From contig NC_066581.1 of assembly GCF_024323335.1 (NCBI RefSeq), forward strand, positions 439,246,281 through 439,310,280: a stretch of 64,000 nt of DNA, read 5' to 3'. The notes under the pieces are model-generated. The model was not told where the DNA came from. It saw nothing but the letters and a program-made list of their open reading frames with translations, and ran no database searches. This DNA is from Lathyrus oleraceus (taxonomy: Eukaryota > Streptophyta > Magnoliopsida > Fabales > Fabaceae). The stretch's first letter is position 1. The number at the start of each line of letters is the position of its first letter. Shown piece after piece: positions 1 through 11,500 of this stretch. Both the position numbers and the translations under genes were made by a program.

Positions 1-2400
1 ATATTATTCATTACCGGCAGACCGTGAATAATATACTCGCATGGAAGATTATCCACAACCGGTTACTGGGTTAACAAAGGATAAATCAACCGAACAGAAA
101 GGCATCGGGATACCAAACTAGGTATAAAATGATAACCAATCAAAAGGGGCAACAGACATTACCGACAAAAGGGTAAATGAAAGGCGAACTGCTGAGGATA
201 AATTGCAAGCATCCGGCAATTATCCAAAGAAGACTAGCTGGGGATGCATTGATAAAGAATCAATGATCCAGGGAACAAATCACGAGCATACGGTGAAAAG
301 ACCCACTGGGGATAAAATTGCTAGCATACGGCAATTATCCACAAAAGACTTGCTGAGGATATAAGTGCTGATCTGAGCAACTTATACAAGCAAAGGAAAA
401 TCAACATCAAATATTGAATGAAGATAACCACAAAATTAGGGTTTACATCTACCGAATACGGGGTAGAAGACCGAAAACTCCGCGTGGGGATAGAACAAAT
501 CACAAATCCGCACGGGAAACCAAAATAGGGCTATAACAAACCACAAACTGCTGGAGAGCAGGAAAATAGGATTTACAACTACCAATATACGGGTAGAAAA
601 CCAAAACTCTGGCTGGAGAATAAAAGGTGTATAACCACAAATTCTGTTAAGAAAGCCAGGAAAAGTAGGACTTACAACTACCGGTTATGAGGGTAGAGGC
701 CCGAAAACATTCCGCTGGGGAACAACCCACTGGGAAGCACAAGATATCTGTCAAATAGTCAATTCGGGAATAATCCGAAAAGACGGACTGAATCAAGACA
801 TGTCCTAATGAGGATGTAACTCAAATAGGAAAATCCATCCCAATATATGTGTTGGGAGAAAACGGAAGAAACCATCATCCACGAGGATATATCTCAGTGG
901 GGAACTGCAGAAGGAAAGACAACATTTTCTGCTTACGGGGTTGACTTTATATGGAGAGATTTTTAACACCCGACATCTGCTTGGGGAGATCTGTAAAGAG
1001 ATCTATATCACCCGTTGCAGGAGACACGACAAACAAAAGATATATGGCAAGAAATGCGACATGAATATCTGAATGTTTATGAATATGCATGAATATGCGT
1101 GATTTATGTTTGATGAATGCTGACAAAACAGATAATTCTAACACAAACAGGTTCAGGAACCAAACGTCCGGTATTATACTTCCAGGGGAACAACCAGCTG
1201 GAAAGCCAATCTGCGGAGATCTACATGCTGTAAAGCAAAGATCTGCAGGTACTGCTGAAGGAGCAGAGAATCAAAGATATCAGGAAACAATCCAAACAGG
1301 GTACAGAAAGTCACAACGGGCAAAACAGCCACCAAGACGAATCTGTAGGGGAACAAGAGAAATCCCAAAGTATCTACAGGGGATCCCAGTGTTAACTGAG
1401 AAACAAAGGGTGCGTTGCACGAGCACAAACTGCTGTAGAAGCAAATCCACATAACTCCGCTGGGGGAATAACCCACTGAGGGAGAATGATATCATCCAAA
1501 TAGAATCTAACTGTATAGGCAACTCTACTGGGGAAAACTGTCGGCTACTCTCTTGGGAACAAACCACTGAGGGAGACAGATCAAACAAATAGATTCTGCA
1601 ACGAACCACTCCACTTGGGGAGAACACAGCAAACTGATCACGACAAGTAGATTCTGCAACATAAGCCACTCTACTGAGGATCACAAACAGTCAGGAAATA
1701 AATCCGTTCACTGGATGCTAGAGCCATCATCCGACCATACCGGGGATTGAAGGAGTATTCAACAGGCAAAGCTGCCACAACAAACAATCTGCAGACTAAG
1801 CTGAGGAAAAGATGGTTGCAATACTGGGATATCAACCCAAACAAACATCGAGTAGGAAAATAAATCCTGCTCTGCTGGAGAGAAAAACTCTGATGGAGAG
1901 ATAGCAGCAATTCCGCAGACGACTTCGCCGGGGAAAAGGTAAAGTACCGGGTATCAAACCACTGACTTACCGAATCTTCAAAGAGAAAGCGATCGTGCTG
2001 AGGAAACAGACAAATCCTGCTGGCACACTGCATGGGGAAAAGCGGTAACAACTCCACTTGCAACTCTGATGGGGATATTAATAACAGTTCTACTCGCGAC
2101 TCCGAGGGGAGTATCAATCAATCAGTTATACTCATGACTGCGCTGAGGAGACAAATAAAGTCTGGGGATATCGACCCACTGAAGAAAGTGACGGGGCACC
2201 AAGATGACAAACCATCAACCACCGAGACTTCTATAAGAAAACACCCATGCTAGGGGAAAACTGCTGCTGGAGAGTACGAAGTCTTCAACAACACATCACT
2301 TGCGACTGTACTGGGGAACAACCCCAACAACAACTCTGTTTGAGGAACAACCCCAACAAAGATCTGAAGAAAGAAGATACCACCAAACCAGGAATATGAA
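1..2400 (-). repeat. Z 3' untranslated tail: degenerate array complementary to the PBS
   Basis: No gene. On the Z strand this stretch repeats variants of TCCCCAGCAGAGT at irregular spacing of a few tens of bases; on the plus strand it reads as actctactgggga (1522-1534), ctccgctggggg (near 1455), ccgctggggaac (near 712) and similar. The motif equals the 3' end of the primer tRNA implied by the Z PBS (63773-63790). The first 700 bases also hold three hairpins with constant stems CTACC/GGTAG (448-467, 579-596, 678-696) and a repeated cggcaattatcc block (near 215 and 330). Small ORFs on either strand here are repeat shadows. Confidence 0.7.
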
Positions 2401-3058
2401 CGAATGTCTTACCTGTTGGGAATCATGCCACCCTCGGGAGAGCACTGAGATATTCTTGAGTATCCTTTCAATCTTGTGAATGTTCACTTTGTTTAGAACA
2501 AAAATTTTGAAAAAAATGATTTGTTTAAAACAATGACATTTTATCAATTTAAAACATGCAAAACATTTGTTGAATTGAAACAAATAAGAGTGCAAATAAT
2601 TGGATAAAAAGCTCAAATTGATTTGATAGAATGGTAGTCTGCAAATGGCAAGACTCCATAGATCTGTACAAATTTGAAATCAGTGATATATATGGGAAGA
2701 GGGCTACATTGAACATAATGATCCTTTCTCTACCAATTTGAATCTCGATGTATCCGAAGCTTCGGTTGACGACGAGTCGAGAATCTTCGGACGAAATGAC
2801 GACTGATGAACCGGAAAGTCTTGTCAGGATGCAGTTACTTGCCAAATCCCTAATTTTTGCCTAGATTGCCCCAGAGTGAGGTACTCAATCTAGCGGGATG
2901 CAAATATATATTTTTTTCAAGTCTCTAATTTTTGCCTGGATTACCCTTGCGAGTTCTCCACCGAGACGCTCATTTTTGCCTAAGCCGCCCTTTCGGGTTT
3001 TCAACTTAGCGAGCTATTCTGTTTTTTTCATTCTCTTTTCATTTGCATATACTTTTTT
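2401..3058 (-). repeat. Z post-integrase region with hairpin series
   Basis: Non-coding stretch directly after the Z integrase stop. On the minus strand three stem-loops are each followed by an AGGCAAAAAT-like spacer. One has stem CTAAG/CTTAG (3005-3009 with 2980-2984) enclosing CCC-GAAA-GGG; one has a short CTC-GCAA-GGG core near 2945-2955; one has an 8-bp stem CTAGATTG/CAATCTAG (2886-2893 with 2861-2868). The same arrangement follows integrase in A and C. Between about 2401 and 2810 I see only AT-rich sequence without clear structure. Confidence 0.6.
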
Positions 3059-6000
3059 TTAGGCAAAGTATCTCTTAACTGCATCTGAATTCACAGGACG
3101 AGTGAAATCCTCCCCATCCATTGTTGTAAGCATCAAAGCTCCGCCTGAAAAGGCTCTCTTAACAACATATGGACCCTCGTAGTTTGGAGTCCACTTGCCC
3201 CTGGAATCGGGCGCGAAAGACAAAACTTTCTTGAGCACAAGGTCACCTTCTCGGAACACACGAGGCTTGACCTTCTTGTCGAATGCTTTCTTCATTCTCT
3301 GCTGATATAACTGACCATGGCACATGGCAGTCAATCGCTTCTCTTCAATCAAATTCAACTGGTCATAACGACTCTGAATCCATTCAGCATCAGTCAACTT
3401 GGCTTCCATCAAGACTCGCATTGATGGGATCTCCACCTCTACTGGGAGAACGGCTTCCATGCCATAAACAAGAGAGAAAGGGGTTGCCCCTGTTGAAGTG
3501 CGTACAGACGTACGATATCCATGCAAAGCAAATGGCAGCATCTCATGCCAATCTTTGTAGGTGACAGTCATCTTCTGGATAATTCTCTTGATATTCTTGT
3601 TAGCAGCTTCAACAGCCCCATTCATCTTAGGTCTGTAGGGAGAGGAATTATGGTGTGCAATCTTGAATTCAGCGCACAACTCATCCATCATCTTGTTGTT
3701 CAGATTAGATCCATTATCAGTAATGATCCTCTCTGGCACACCATAGCGGCAAATCAACTGATTCTTGATAAACTTCACAACCACCTGTCTGGTTACATTC
3801 GCGTACGAAGCGGCTTCCACCCATTTAGTGAAGTAATTAATTGCTACGAGAATAAATCGATGTCCGTTGGACGCTTTCGGCTCAATCATGCCGATCATGT
3901 CGATTCCCCACATAGAGAAAGGCCATGGTGATGAAATCACATTCAAGAGTGTCGGAGGAATATGAATCTTATCCGCATAAATTTGACACTTGTGACATTT
4001 CTTCACATACTTGCAACAATCAGACTCCATTGTCAGCCAATAGTAGCCTGCTCTTAACATCTTCTTAGCCATGGCATGTCCATTGGAATGAGTACCAAAT
4101 GAACCCTCATGGACCTCAGTCATCAACAGGTTTGCTTCGTGTCTATCCACGCATCTGAGCAAAACCATATCAAAATTTCTCTTGTACAGCACTTCTCCAC
4201 TGAGGTAGAAACTGCCTGACAACCTTCTCAAAGTTTTCCTATCTTTCGCAGATGTCCCAGGCGGGTAGACCTGGTTCTGGAGGAAATTCTTGATATCAAA
4301 ATACCAAGGCTTGTCATCCTTCACTTCTTCGATTGCAAATATGTGAGCTGGTCTATCCAAGCGCATCACAGTGATGTTGGGAACATCATTCCACCACCTG
4401 ACAACTATCATAGAAGCGAGCGTAGCAAGGGCATCTGCCATCCGATTATCTTCTCGAGGAATATGATAAAATTCAACTTCTGTGAAGAAAGTTGAAATTC
4501 TCCTTGCATAATCTCTGTATGGGATGAGACCTGGTTGATTCGTCTCCCATTCACCCTTGATCTGATTGACAACCAAAGCTGAATCACCATAGACATCAAG
4601 ATATTTGATTCTCAAGTCAATGCATTCTTCAAGTCCCATAATACAGGCTTCATACTCCGCCATGTTATTCGTGCATTTGAAAGTTAGCCTTGCTGTAAAC
4701 GGAATGTGCGATCCCTGGGGATTAACAATTACTGCCCCAATTCCATTTCCATATTGATTAACAGCGCCATCAAACACCATCGTCCATCTGGAACCAGGCT
4801 CTGGACCTTCATCAAGTGTAGGCTCATCGCAATCTTTCATCTTCAAATACAGAATTTCCTCATCAGGGAAGTCATACTGAACAGACTGATGATCTTCAAT
4901 TGGCTGGTGCGCTAGATGGTCAGCCAAGATACTACCTTTGATAGCTTTCTGAGCTCGATACTCAATATCATACTCAGACAACAGCATCTGCCAACGGGCG
5001 ATCCTCCCAGTTAAAGCAGGCTTCTCGAAGATATACTTAATTGGATCCATTCTGGATATCAACCAAGTTGTATGATTTATCATGTACTGGCGTAAACGCT
5101 TAGCTGCCCAAGCCAAAGCACAGCACGTCTTCTCAAGTGTAGAGTACCGAGACTCACAATCAGTAAACTTCTTACTGAGGTAGTATATAGCAAACTCCTT
5201 CTTCCCTGATTCATCTTGTTGACCGAGTACACAACCCATCGAGTCTTCAAGAACTGTCAAGTACATAATCAGAGGTCTTCCTTCCACAGGCGGAGACAAA
5301 ATCGGAGGTTCGGACAGATACTCCTTGATACTGTCGAAAGCTTTCTGGCAATCCTCGGTCCAATCATGAGACTGATCTTTCCGGAGGAGCTTGAATATCG
5401 GCGCACATGTGGCAGTCATGTGGGATATAAATCTGGAAATGTAGTTCAAGCGGCCAAGAAAACCTCGAACTTGCTTCTCAGTTTTGGGTGCGGGCATCTC
5501 TTGTATTGCTTTGACCTTTGCAGGATCAACCTCAATACCTCTTTCACTTACCACAAAACCCAACAACTTGCCGGAACGGACTCCAAAGGTACATTTGTTC
5601 GGATTCAGACGAAGCTGGAATTTCCTCAAACGCTGAAAAAGCTTCAACAAATGCTCAATATGCTCAACCTCCGTTCGGGACTTAGCAATCATATCATCAA
5701 CATAGACTTCTATCTCCTTGTGCATCATGTCATGAAACAAGGTAGTCATAGCTCGTTGATACGTGGCTCCGGCGTTCTTCAAACCGAAGGGCATCACTCG
5801 ATAACAGAATGTTCCCCAAGGTGTGATGAATGTTGTCTTCTCCATATCCTCTGGTGCCATCTTGATTTGATTATATCCGGAAAATCCGTCCATAAAGGAA
5901 AAGACTTTGAATTTAGCTGTATTGTCTACCAACATGTCAATGTGTGGTAGAGGAAAATCATCTTTTGGACTAGCTTTATTCAAATCTCTGTAGTCAACGC

Positions 6001-6070
6001 ACATACGGACTTTTCCGTCCTTCTTAGGAACAGGCACAATATTGGCCACCCATTGAGGATATGTCGAAGT
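3059..6070 (-). CDS. Element Z pol, 3' part: RT, RNase H, second RNase H, integrase (interrupted)
   Basis: Ogre pol polyprotein that copies RNA to DNA, degrades the template and inserts the copy; it acts in virus-like particles and the nucleus. From the break the frame shows RT with the substrate-site aspartate in FMDGFSGYNQ and the catalytic YVDD (EVYVDDMIAKS), a first RNase H, a second RNase H starting WTMVFDGAVNQ (the extra RNase H typical of Tat/Ogre elements), an integrase zinc module (THSNGH then CHKC), catalytic residues in GIDMIG, ITDNGSN and GAVEAANK, and the usual C-terminal domain ending VKRYFA. One variant is AINYFTKW where A has AIDYFTKW; this D is not one of the catalytic three. 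The frame is open. The RT N-terminus is on the other side of A (56998-57448), in the same frame once one TSD copy is discounted. The first ATG here, at 6049, is not a real start. Confidence 0.93.
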   Translation of the reverse strand, partial: TSTYPQWVANIVPVPKKDGKVRMCVDYRDLNKASPKDDFPLPHIDMLVDNTAKFKVFSFMDGFSGYNQIKMAPEDMEKTTFITPWGTFCYRVMPFGLKNAGATYQRAMTTLFHDMMHKEIEVYVDDMIAKSRTEVEHIEHLLKLFQRLRKFQLRLNPNKCTFGVRSGKLLGFVVSERGIEVDPAKVKAIQEMPAPKTEKQVRGFLGRLNYISRFISHMTATCAPIFKLLRKDQSHDWTEDCQKAFDSIKEYLSEPPILSPPVEGRPLIMYLTVLEDSMGCVLGQQDESGKKEFAIYYLSKKFTDCESRYSTLEKTCCALAWAAKRLRQYMINHTTWLISRMDPIKYIFEKPALTGRIARWQMLLSEYDIEYRAQKAIKGSILADHLAHQPIEDHQSVQYDFPDEEILYLKMKDCDEPTLDEGPEPGSRWTMVFDGAVNQYGNGIGAVIVNPQGSHIPFTARLTFKCTNNMAEYEACIMGLEECIDLRIKYLDVYGDSALVVNQIKGEWETNQPGLIPYRDYARRISTFFTEVEFYHIPREDNRMADALATLASMIVVRWWNDVPNITVMRLDRPAHIFAIEEVKDDKPWYFDIKNFLQNQVYPPGTSAKDRKTLRRLSGSFYLSGEVLYKRNFDMVLLRCVDRHEANLLMTEVHEGSFGTHSNGHAMAKKMLRAGYYWLTMESDCCKYVKKCHKCQIYADKIHIPPTLLNVISSPWPFSMWGIDMIGMIEPKASNGHRFILVAINYFTKWVEAASYANVTRQVVVKFIKNQLICRYGVPERIITDNGSNLNNKMMDELCAEFKIAHHNSSPYRPKMNGAVEAANKNIKRIIQKMTVTYKDWHEMLPFALHGYRTSVRTSTGATPFSLVYGMEAVLPVEVEIPSMRVLMEAKLTDAEWIQSRYDQLNLIEEKRLTAMCHGQLYQQRMKKAFDKKVKPRVFREGDLVLKKVLSFAPDSRGKWTPNYEGPYVVKRAFSGGALMLTTMDGEDFTRPVNSDAVKRYFA
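6066..6070. repeat. Target-site duplication of element A (left), gaagt
   Basis: The five bases gaagt directly before the A 5' LTR recur directly after its 3' LTR (56993-56997). They lie inside Z pol and identify A as one intact insertion. Confidence 0.95.
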
Positions 6071-6264
6071 TGTAGCACCTCAAATTTGCACCTATCATTG
6101 TACATACCATCTCATATTAGGTCATAACATATCATGATGCATTGCATAGCATTGCATTGTCCCCAGTTGCCTCAAGAGCAAGCAAGCAAGAAATTAGGTC
6201 AAACTGATCAGGAGATCAGTCCACCAATCAAGCAAAGGTGTTTCTCAAGGAATCAGGGCCTTAG
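6071..6264 (+). mobile_element. Element A 5' LTR, first piece
   Basis: The first 194 bases of the A LTR, identical by eye to 51031-51224 of the 3' LTR, up to the point where B inserted. The last five bases, cttag (6260-6264), are the left TSD of B. Confidence 0.95.
6260..6264. repeat. Target-site duplication of element B (left), cttag
   Basis: cttag stands directly before the B 5' LTR and recurs at 32397-32401. The uninterrupted A 3' LTR has a single cttag at this point (near 51224), which confirms the empty site. Confidence 0.95.
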
Positions 6265-6412
6265 TGTAACACCCCAATTAAACTAAGCTAATTATTTGAT
6301 TTAAATTAATATTTTATTTATTAATTTAATTGAATAATTGGATGTTTGGATTATTTTTATTTTATTATTATTTTGGAATAATAATTATTGGGATAATTAT
6401 TTATTGGAATAA

Positions 6413-6420
6413 TATATAAG
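6413..6420 (+). promoter_or_regulatory. Putative TATA box of element B
   Basis: TATATAAG follows an A/T-rich stretch about 150 bases into the LTR, the only strong TATA-like site there. Transcription would start near 6445-6455. Inferred from sequence alone. The same site in the 3' LTR is at 30368-30375. Confidence 0.45.
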
Positions 6421-6870
6421 TTGGAATTTAGAAAAATCCCATTTTTGGTAAAAAGGTGAATTTCACGTGAAAAGGGAAAAGAGGCAGAAAGGGCAAAAAG
6501 CCAGAGAACGAAGGTTGAAGGGAGGAGAAGCTTAGAGCTCGGAAGCTGCCGGATTAACTCAGGTAAGGGGGGTTTATCATCGGTTAAAGGGTATTGTATG
6601 ATAATATGTACTGGGTAGTAATAATCATTGTTTTACCTCTGATTGGATTGATGTATGCTGAAAATCTGTGAAATGTTGGGATGAACGAAATTGAATGATA
6701 ATCGATGAAATTCGTAGGAATTAGATGTAGTAAGGTTAGCGATTTGAGAAGTTGAATGTATCTGAGTTGTGATTGATAAAACGTACGAAAGTGTATGAAA
6801 AATTGGATTGTGGAAGTGTAGATCTGAGAATTCGTAGCAGAGAAACCATGACAGACCTGGAATTGTGGTC

Positions 6871-7216
6871 TCTGGTCATACGCGTATGGCACTAGGCAAT
6901 ACGCGTATGAGATGGGCTGGTACGCGTATGGCACTAGGCAATACGCGTATGGAATGGCTTGGAAAGGGGAGTTTTGGCGCTGGTACGCGCCATACGCGTG
7001 TGATACGCGTATCCCTGGATGTGGTACGCGTATGGTGTATGTCATACGCGTATGAGTGAAAGAGGTGAGGTTTTGAACGTGTTTTGATCTCTGGTGGTAC
7101 GCGTATGGGAATGTGATACGCGTAGCATACGCGTATGGGCATGGGCGTTACGCGTATGGGTTTGGCTAGGCGTGGGCAATACGCGTATGGTAGAGGCAAT
7201 ACGCGTATGGGCAGAC
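6871..7216 (+). repeat. Array of TACGCGTA palindromes in the B LTR
   Basis: About fifteen copies of a core ACGCGT, mostly inside ATACGCGTAT or GTACGCGTATGG, spaced about 10-40 bases apart. The best copies are the 12-base palindrome CATACGCGTATG. The core fits the VCGCGB box bound by plant CAMTA factors (established knowledge of the motif; binding here is inference). The 3' LTR copy is at 30826-31171. Confidence 0.85.
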
Positions 7217-7523
7217 TTGAGATTTTTCTGTGCTGTTGTTGTGCAGTTTTGGCTGTTTAGGCTGAGTGATGTGACTTAGCTGATGCATGATGTAGTAGGG
7301 ATCATTTCCCATTGTTTTGAGTAGCATAGGTATTAGTAGAGTGTGCTAATACTATGATTGATTATATGGCATAATATGATATGCTTTCGTGATAAATGTG
7401 TTGATGATATGTGATGGTATGCATGATGCTGTGAATGTATCAGTTATGTATGCATTGTGAATAGACTGTTTTGTGGCTTAGAGTGTGAGCATGTGTCTAT
7501 TCTCGAATTGTTGTTGATGTTGC

Positions 7524-7716
7524 ATTTGCTAGGTGATTAGCTTGCACATTGTAGCCCATTTGGGGTGGTAGCTAATTCCCATGGTGAGGAATTAGTGAGT
7601 TAGTCATTATTGGACTGTTGTTGATTGTTTGCATGCTAGGTGTTTAGCGTGCATTTCATGGCCCATTTGGGGTGGTAGCTAATTCCCATGGTGAGGAATT
7701 AGTGAGTGAGTCACTA
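7524..7716 (+). repeat. Tandem duplication with 8-bp hairpin in the B LTR
   Basis: Two copies of a block of about 110 bases share the segment catttggggtggtagctaat and each carries a perfect hairpin CTAATTCC-8 nt-GGAATTAG (7572-7595 and 7679-7702). The copies are repeated in the 3' LTR near 31479-31671. Confidence 0.85.
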
Positions 7717-8445
7717 TGTCTCAAATGAGTGGGACTAGTGAGCTTGGTAGCCGTGCCTGGGTTTGGACGGTGAGGTTGAACTATATGTTCACAAATAGTC
7801 GGTACCGCATGCATGGAGTCTCATTGCATAATATATGTATGGCGTGTAATATGAATGGATGTATTCCAATATTACACGTGTGTTTGTGTTGGTATTGTTG
7901 TGTGGTCATTGAGTATGGTTTGAGATTATACATATGCTATATGTTATTGTTAAGTATGATGTTTGAGGTGATACTGTTGTTATTAGGTATGTGGTCTGGT
8001 TAGGGTGATTTGATGCGTTATTTACTTAACATTACATAATGTTGTATGATGCTCGATATATTGATTGAGGAACTCACCCTTACAACTCTTTTTCAGGTAA
8101 CAAGCAGTGAGTTGAGTAGAAGCTAATTATTGGAGTCTAGTGTAGTCTCCGTAGTGGGTCGTGCTCTGATAGATGTAACATCGGGATGGGTTGTCCTAAC
8201 TTGTTTTGAATGTTTTATTATTGGTTGAGAACCATTTTCCATGTAATGTTTTACATGATTGATGAAATTATATCCGCTGTGTTTTATGCAATTGTTTAAG
8301 TTTTAAATTAATAAAAGAGCATGACCTCTATATTGTTGAACGGTGTGAATATTTTGTGTGACACCCTTAAAGGGCATAATTACTCTGATGTTGTATTTTG
8401 ATATTTAATTAAATTATTGGGGTATTTAGAAGGGTGTTACATTAG

Positions 8446-8458
8446 TGGTATCAGAGCA
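8446..8458 (+). other. Primer-binding site of element B (initiator tRNA-Met)
   Basis: TGGTATCAGAGCA begins four bases after the LTR end and matches the complement of the 3' end of plant initiator tRNA-Met, the common primer of plant Ty3/gypsy chromoviruses. Confidence 0.9.
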
Positions 8459-8566
8459 TAGTCGGTCGTGTCGAGTCGTAATTATTCTGTTTCCCCTGTA
8501 CGGGATAGGTGTTGTGTAACCCTATCAGTACTTATTGTTTTGGTTTGTTGGGTTTTCAGAATAGAG

Positions 8567-11500
8567 ATGGCTGGAAGAGGTAGAGATGATGCTGCAATTG
8601 CTGAGGCTCTGGGTATGCTAGCTGGAGTACTTGGAGGAAATCCGAATGTTGTGGGAATGGGAGCTGCTCGTCAACTGAGTGAGTTCCAGAAGAACAATCC
8701 TCCAATGTTCAAAGGAGCATACGATCCAGATGGTGCTCAGAAGTGGTTGAAGGAGATAGAGAGGATCTTTAGAGTAACTGAGTGTGCTGAGAATCAGAAG
8801 GTCAGGTTCGGTACACATATGCTGTCAGAAGAAGCTGATGATTGGTGGGTTGCTACCCGCACTGAGTTGGAAACTGCTGGAAATGCTGAGATTTCTTGGG
8901 CGGTGTTCAGAGAGAGATTCCTGAGGAAGTATTTTCCCGAGGATGTCAGAGGAAAGAAGGAGATAGAGTTTTTGGAATTGAAACAGGGTAACAGGTCTGT
9001 AACTGAGTATGCTGCTAAGTTCACAGAGCTGTCAAAGTATTATACTCCCTATAGTGAGGCTGCTGGAGAATTTTCTAAGTGTGTGAAGTTTGAGAACGGG
9101 TTGCATCCCGAGATCAAGCAGGCTATTGGGTATCAAAGGATTAGAGTGTTTTCTGATTTGGTTGACTGTTGCAGGATTTTCGAACAGGATTCCAAGGCCA
9201 GAGCTGAGAGCTATCAGCCGAGGGTTGATAGGAAAGGCAAGAATCAGATTGAACGTGGAAAACCGTATGCAGCTGGCAAAGGTTTTCAGAGGCAGAGTGG
9301 GATAAAGAGGCCTAGTGGGGGAGATTCTAGTGCTCCTGCTAAGTGTTACAGATGTGGTCAGGCTGGGCATCGTATCCATGAGTGTACCAGTAATGAGAAG
9401 AAGTGTTTTAAGTGTGGCAAGGGTGGTCATTTGGCTGCAGACTGCCGGTTGAAGACTGTGACTTGTTTCAACTGTGGAGAGTTGGGTCATATCAGTCCAC
9501 AGTGTCCTAAGCCGAAGAAAGAAAATCAGTCAGGAGGCAAGGTTTTTGCTTTATCAGGTTCTGAGACTTTTGCAGATGATCGGTTGATCCGAGGTACGTG
9601 TTATATTAATGGCTTTCCTCTTGTAGCTATTATTGACACAGGCGCTACTCATTCTTTTATATCTTTGGATTGTGCTGTGAAACTTAAGTTAGAGATATCT
9701 GAGATGCTTGGAAGTATGGTGATTGATACTCCTGCGAAGGGTTCAGTGACTACTACTTCAGTTTGTTTGAATTGTCCTTTGAGTATTTTTGGTAGAGACT
9801 TTGGGATAGACCTTGTGTGTCTTCCACTAGTGCAGATTGATGTTATCTTGGGAATGAACTGGTTGGTGTTTAACCGAGTTTCTATTAACTGTTTTGATAA
9901 GACTGTGATTTTTCCTGAGATTGAGGAAGGAAAGAGTTTATTTCTATCTGCAAGACAGGTGAATGAGGAAGTGGCAGATGGGGCAGAGTTGTTTATGCTG
10001 TTAGCGACTTTGGAGGCTAAAGATAAAATGGTGATTGGTGATCTAGCAGTGGTGTGTGATTTTCCTGATGTGTTTCCGGAAGAGGTGAATGAATTGCCAC
10101 CAGAGCGTGAAGTTGAATTCTCGATTGATTTGGTACCTGGTACTAGACCGATATCGATGGCTCCGTACCGTATGTCTGCTGTTGAGTTAACTGAATTGAA
10201 GAGTCAGTTGGAAGATCTGTTGGATAAGAAGTTTATTCGTCCGAGTGTGTCACCGTGGGGTGCACCAGTGTTGTTGGTTAAGAAGAAAGAAGGTACTATG
10301 AGGTTGTGTGTGGACTACAGGCAACTGAATAAAGTGACGATCAAGAATCGGTATCCTTTGCCGAGGATTGATGATTTGATGGATCAGTTAGTTGGTGCGA
10401 GTGTGTTCAGCAAAATAGATTTGAGATCTGGATATCATCAGATACGTGTGAAAACTGAGGATATTCAGAAGACTGCTTTCAGAACAAGGTATGGACATTA
10501 TGAGTATTCTGTAATGCCTTTTGGTGTGACTAATGCGCCTGGAGTATTCATGGAGTATATGAATAGGATTTTCCATCCGTATCTAGACCAGTTCGTTGTG
10601 GTGTTTATTGATGACATTTTGGTGTATTCGAAATCTGAAGAAGAACATGCTGAGCATTTGAGAGTGGTTTTAGGAGTGCTGCGAGAAAAGCAGTTATTTG
10701 CTAAACTCTCTAAATGTGAATTTTGGTTAGAAGAGGTGAGTTTTCTTGGTCATGTGATTTCAAGAGGTGGTGTTGCTGTTGATCCTTCTAAGATAGAAGC
10801 GGTATCTAAGTGGGAAGCTCCGAAGTCAGTTTCTGAGATAAGGAGTTTTCTTGGACTTGCAGGTTACTATAGGAAATTTATCGAGGGATTCTCTAAGTTG
10901 GCGTTACCGCTGACGATGTTGACGAGAAAGGGGCAAGCATTTGTTTGGGATTCGAAATGTGAAGAAGGTTTCCAAGAGTTAAAGAGAAGGTTAACTACTG
11001 CTCCTATCCTGATATTACCGAGTTCGTCGGAATTATTTGAGGTTTACTGTGATGCTTCATTGTTGGGTCTAGGTGGTGTGTTGATGCAGAATAAGCAGGT
11101 TATAGCTTATGCTTCGAGACAACTAAGGGTTCATGAGAGGAACTATCCGACACATGATTTAGAGTTGGCAGCTGTGGTGTTTGTTCTGAAGTTGTGGAGG
11201 CATTATTTGTACGGATCAAGATTTGAGGTTTTCAGTGATCATAAGAGTTTGAGGTATTTGTTTGATCAGAAAGAGCTGAATATGAGACAGAGGAGATGGT
11301 TAGAATTTCTGAAGGATTATGATTTTGGTTTGAATTACCATCCGGGTAAAGCAAATGTAGTGGCTGATGCATTGAGTCGGAAATCCTTGCATATGTCTAT
11401 GTTAATGGTTAGAGAATTGGATTTAATTGAACAGTTTAGAGACTTGAGTTTGGTATGTGAGAGTACTCACAATAGTGTTAAATTGGGAATGTTGAAGTTA

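Larger units (their letters stand above)
6563..8096 (+). other. Candidate leader intron inside the B LTR
   Basis: CAG|GTAAGG at 6560-6568 is a near-perfect plant 5' splice site. CTCTTTTTCAG ending at 8096 is a strong 3' splice site. Splicing between them would remove the palindrome array and many upstream ATGs from the gag leader. Another acceptor-like site, GGTTTTCAG (ending 8559), lies seven bases before the gag ATG. There is no transcript evidence here. Confidence 0.35.
6265..8441 (+). mobile_element. Element B 5' LTR
   Basis: Starts TGTAACACCCC, ends GGGTGTTACA; the ends form a short inverted repeat (TGTAAC/GTTACA). It contains a TATATAAG box, a strong splice-donor consensus, an array of TACGCGTA palindromes, a duplicated hairpin block, a TTTTTCAG acceptor-like site (8089-8096) and an AATAAA signal (8310-8315). 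Short ORFs inside it with PYAY or RVW repeats are readings of the palindrome array, not genes. Confidence 0.95.

Noticed and set aside
1089..1454. A 121-codon plus-strand ORF in the left tail
   Set aside because: Antisense to the repeat-rich 3' tail of Z, no domain and low complexity.
6584..7199. ORFs with repeated PYAY or IRVW peptides, resembling a repetitive structural protein
   Set aside because: They translate the TACGCGTA palindromes of the B LTR, occur in several frames and recur in the 3' LTR.
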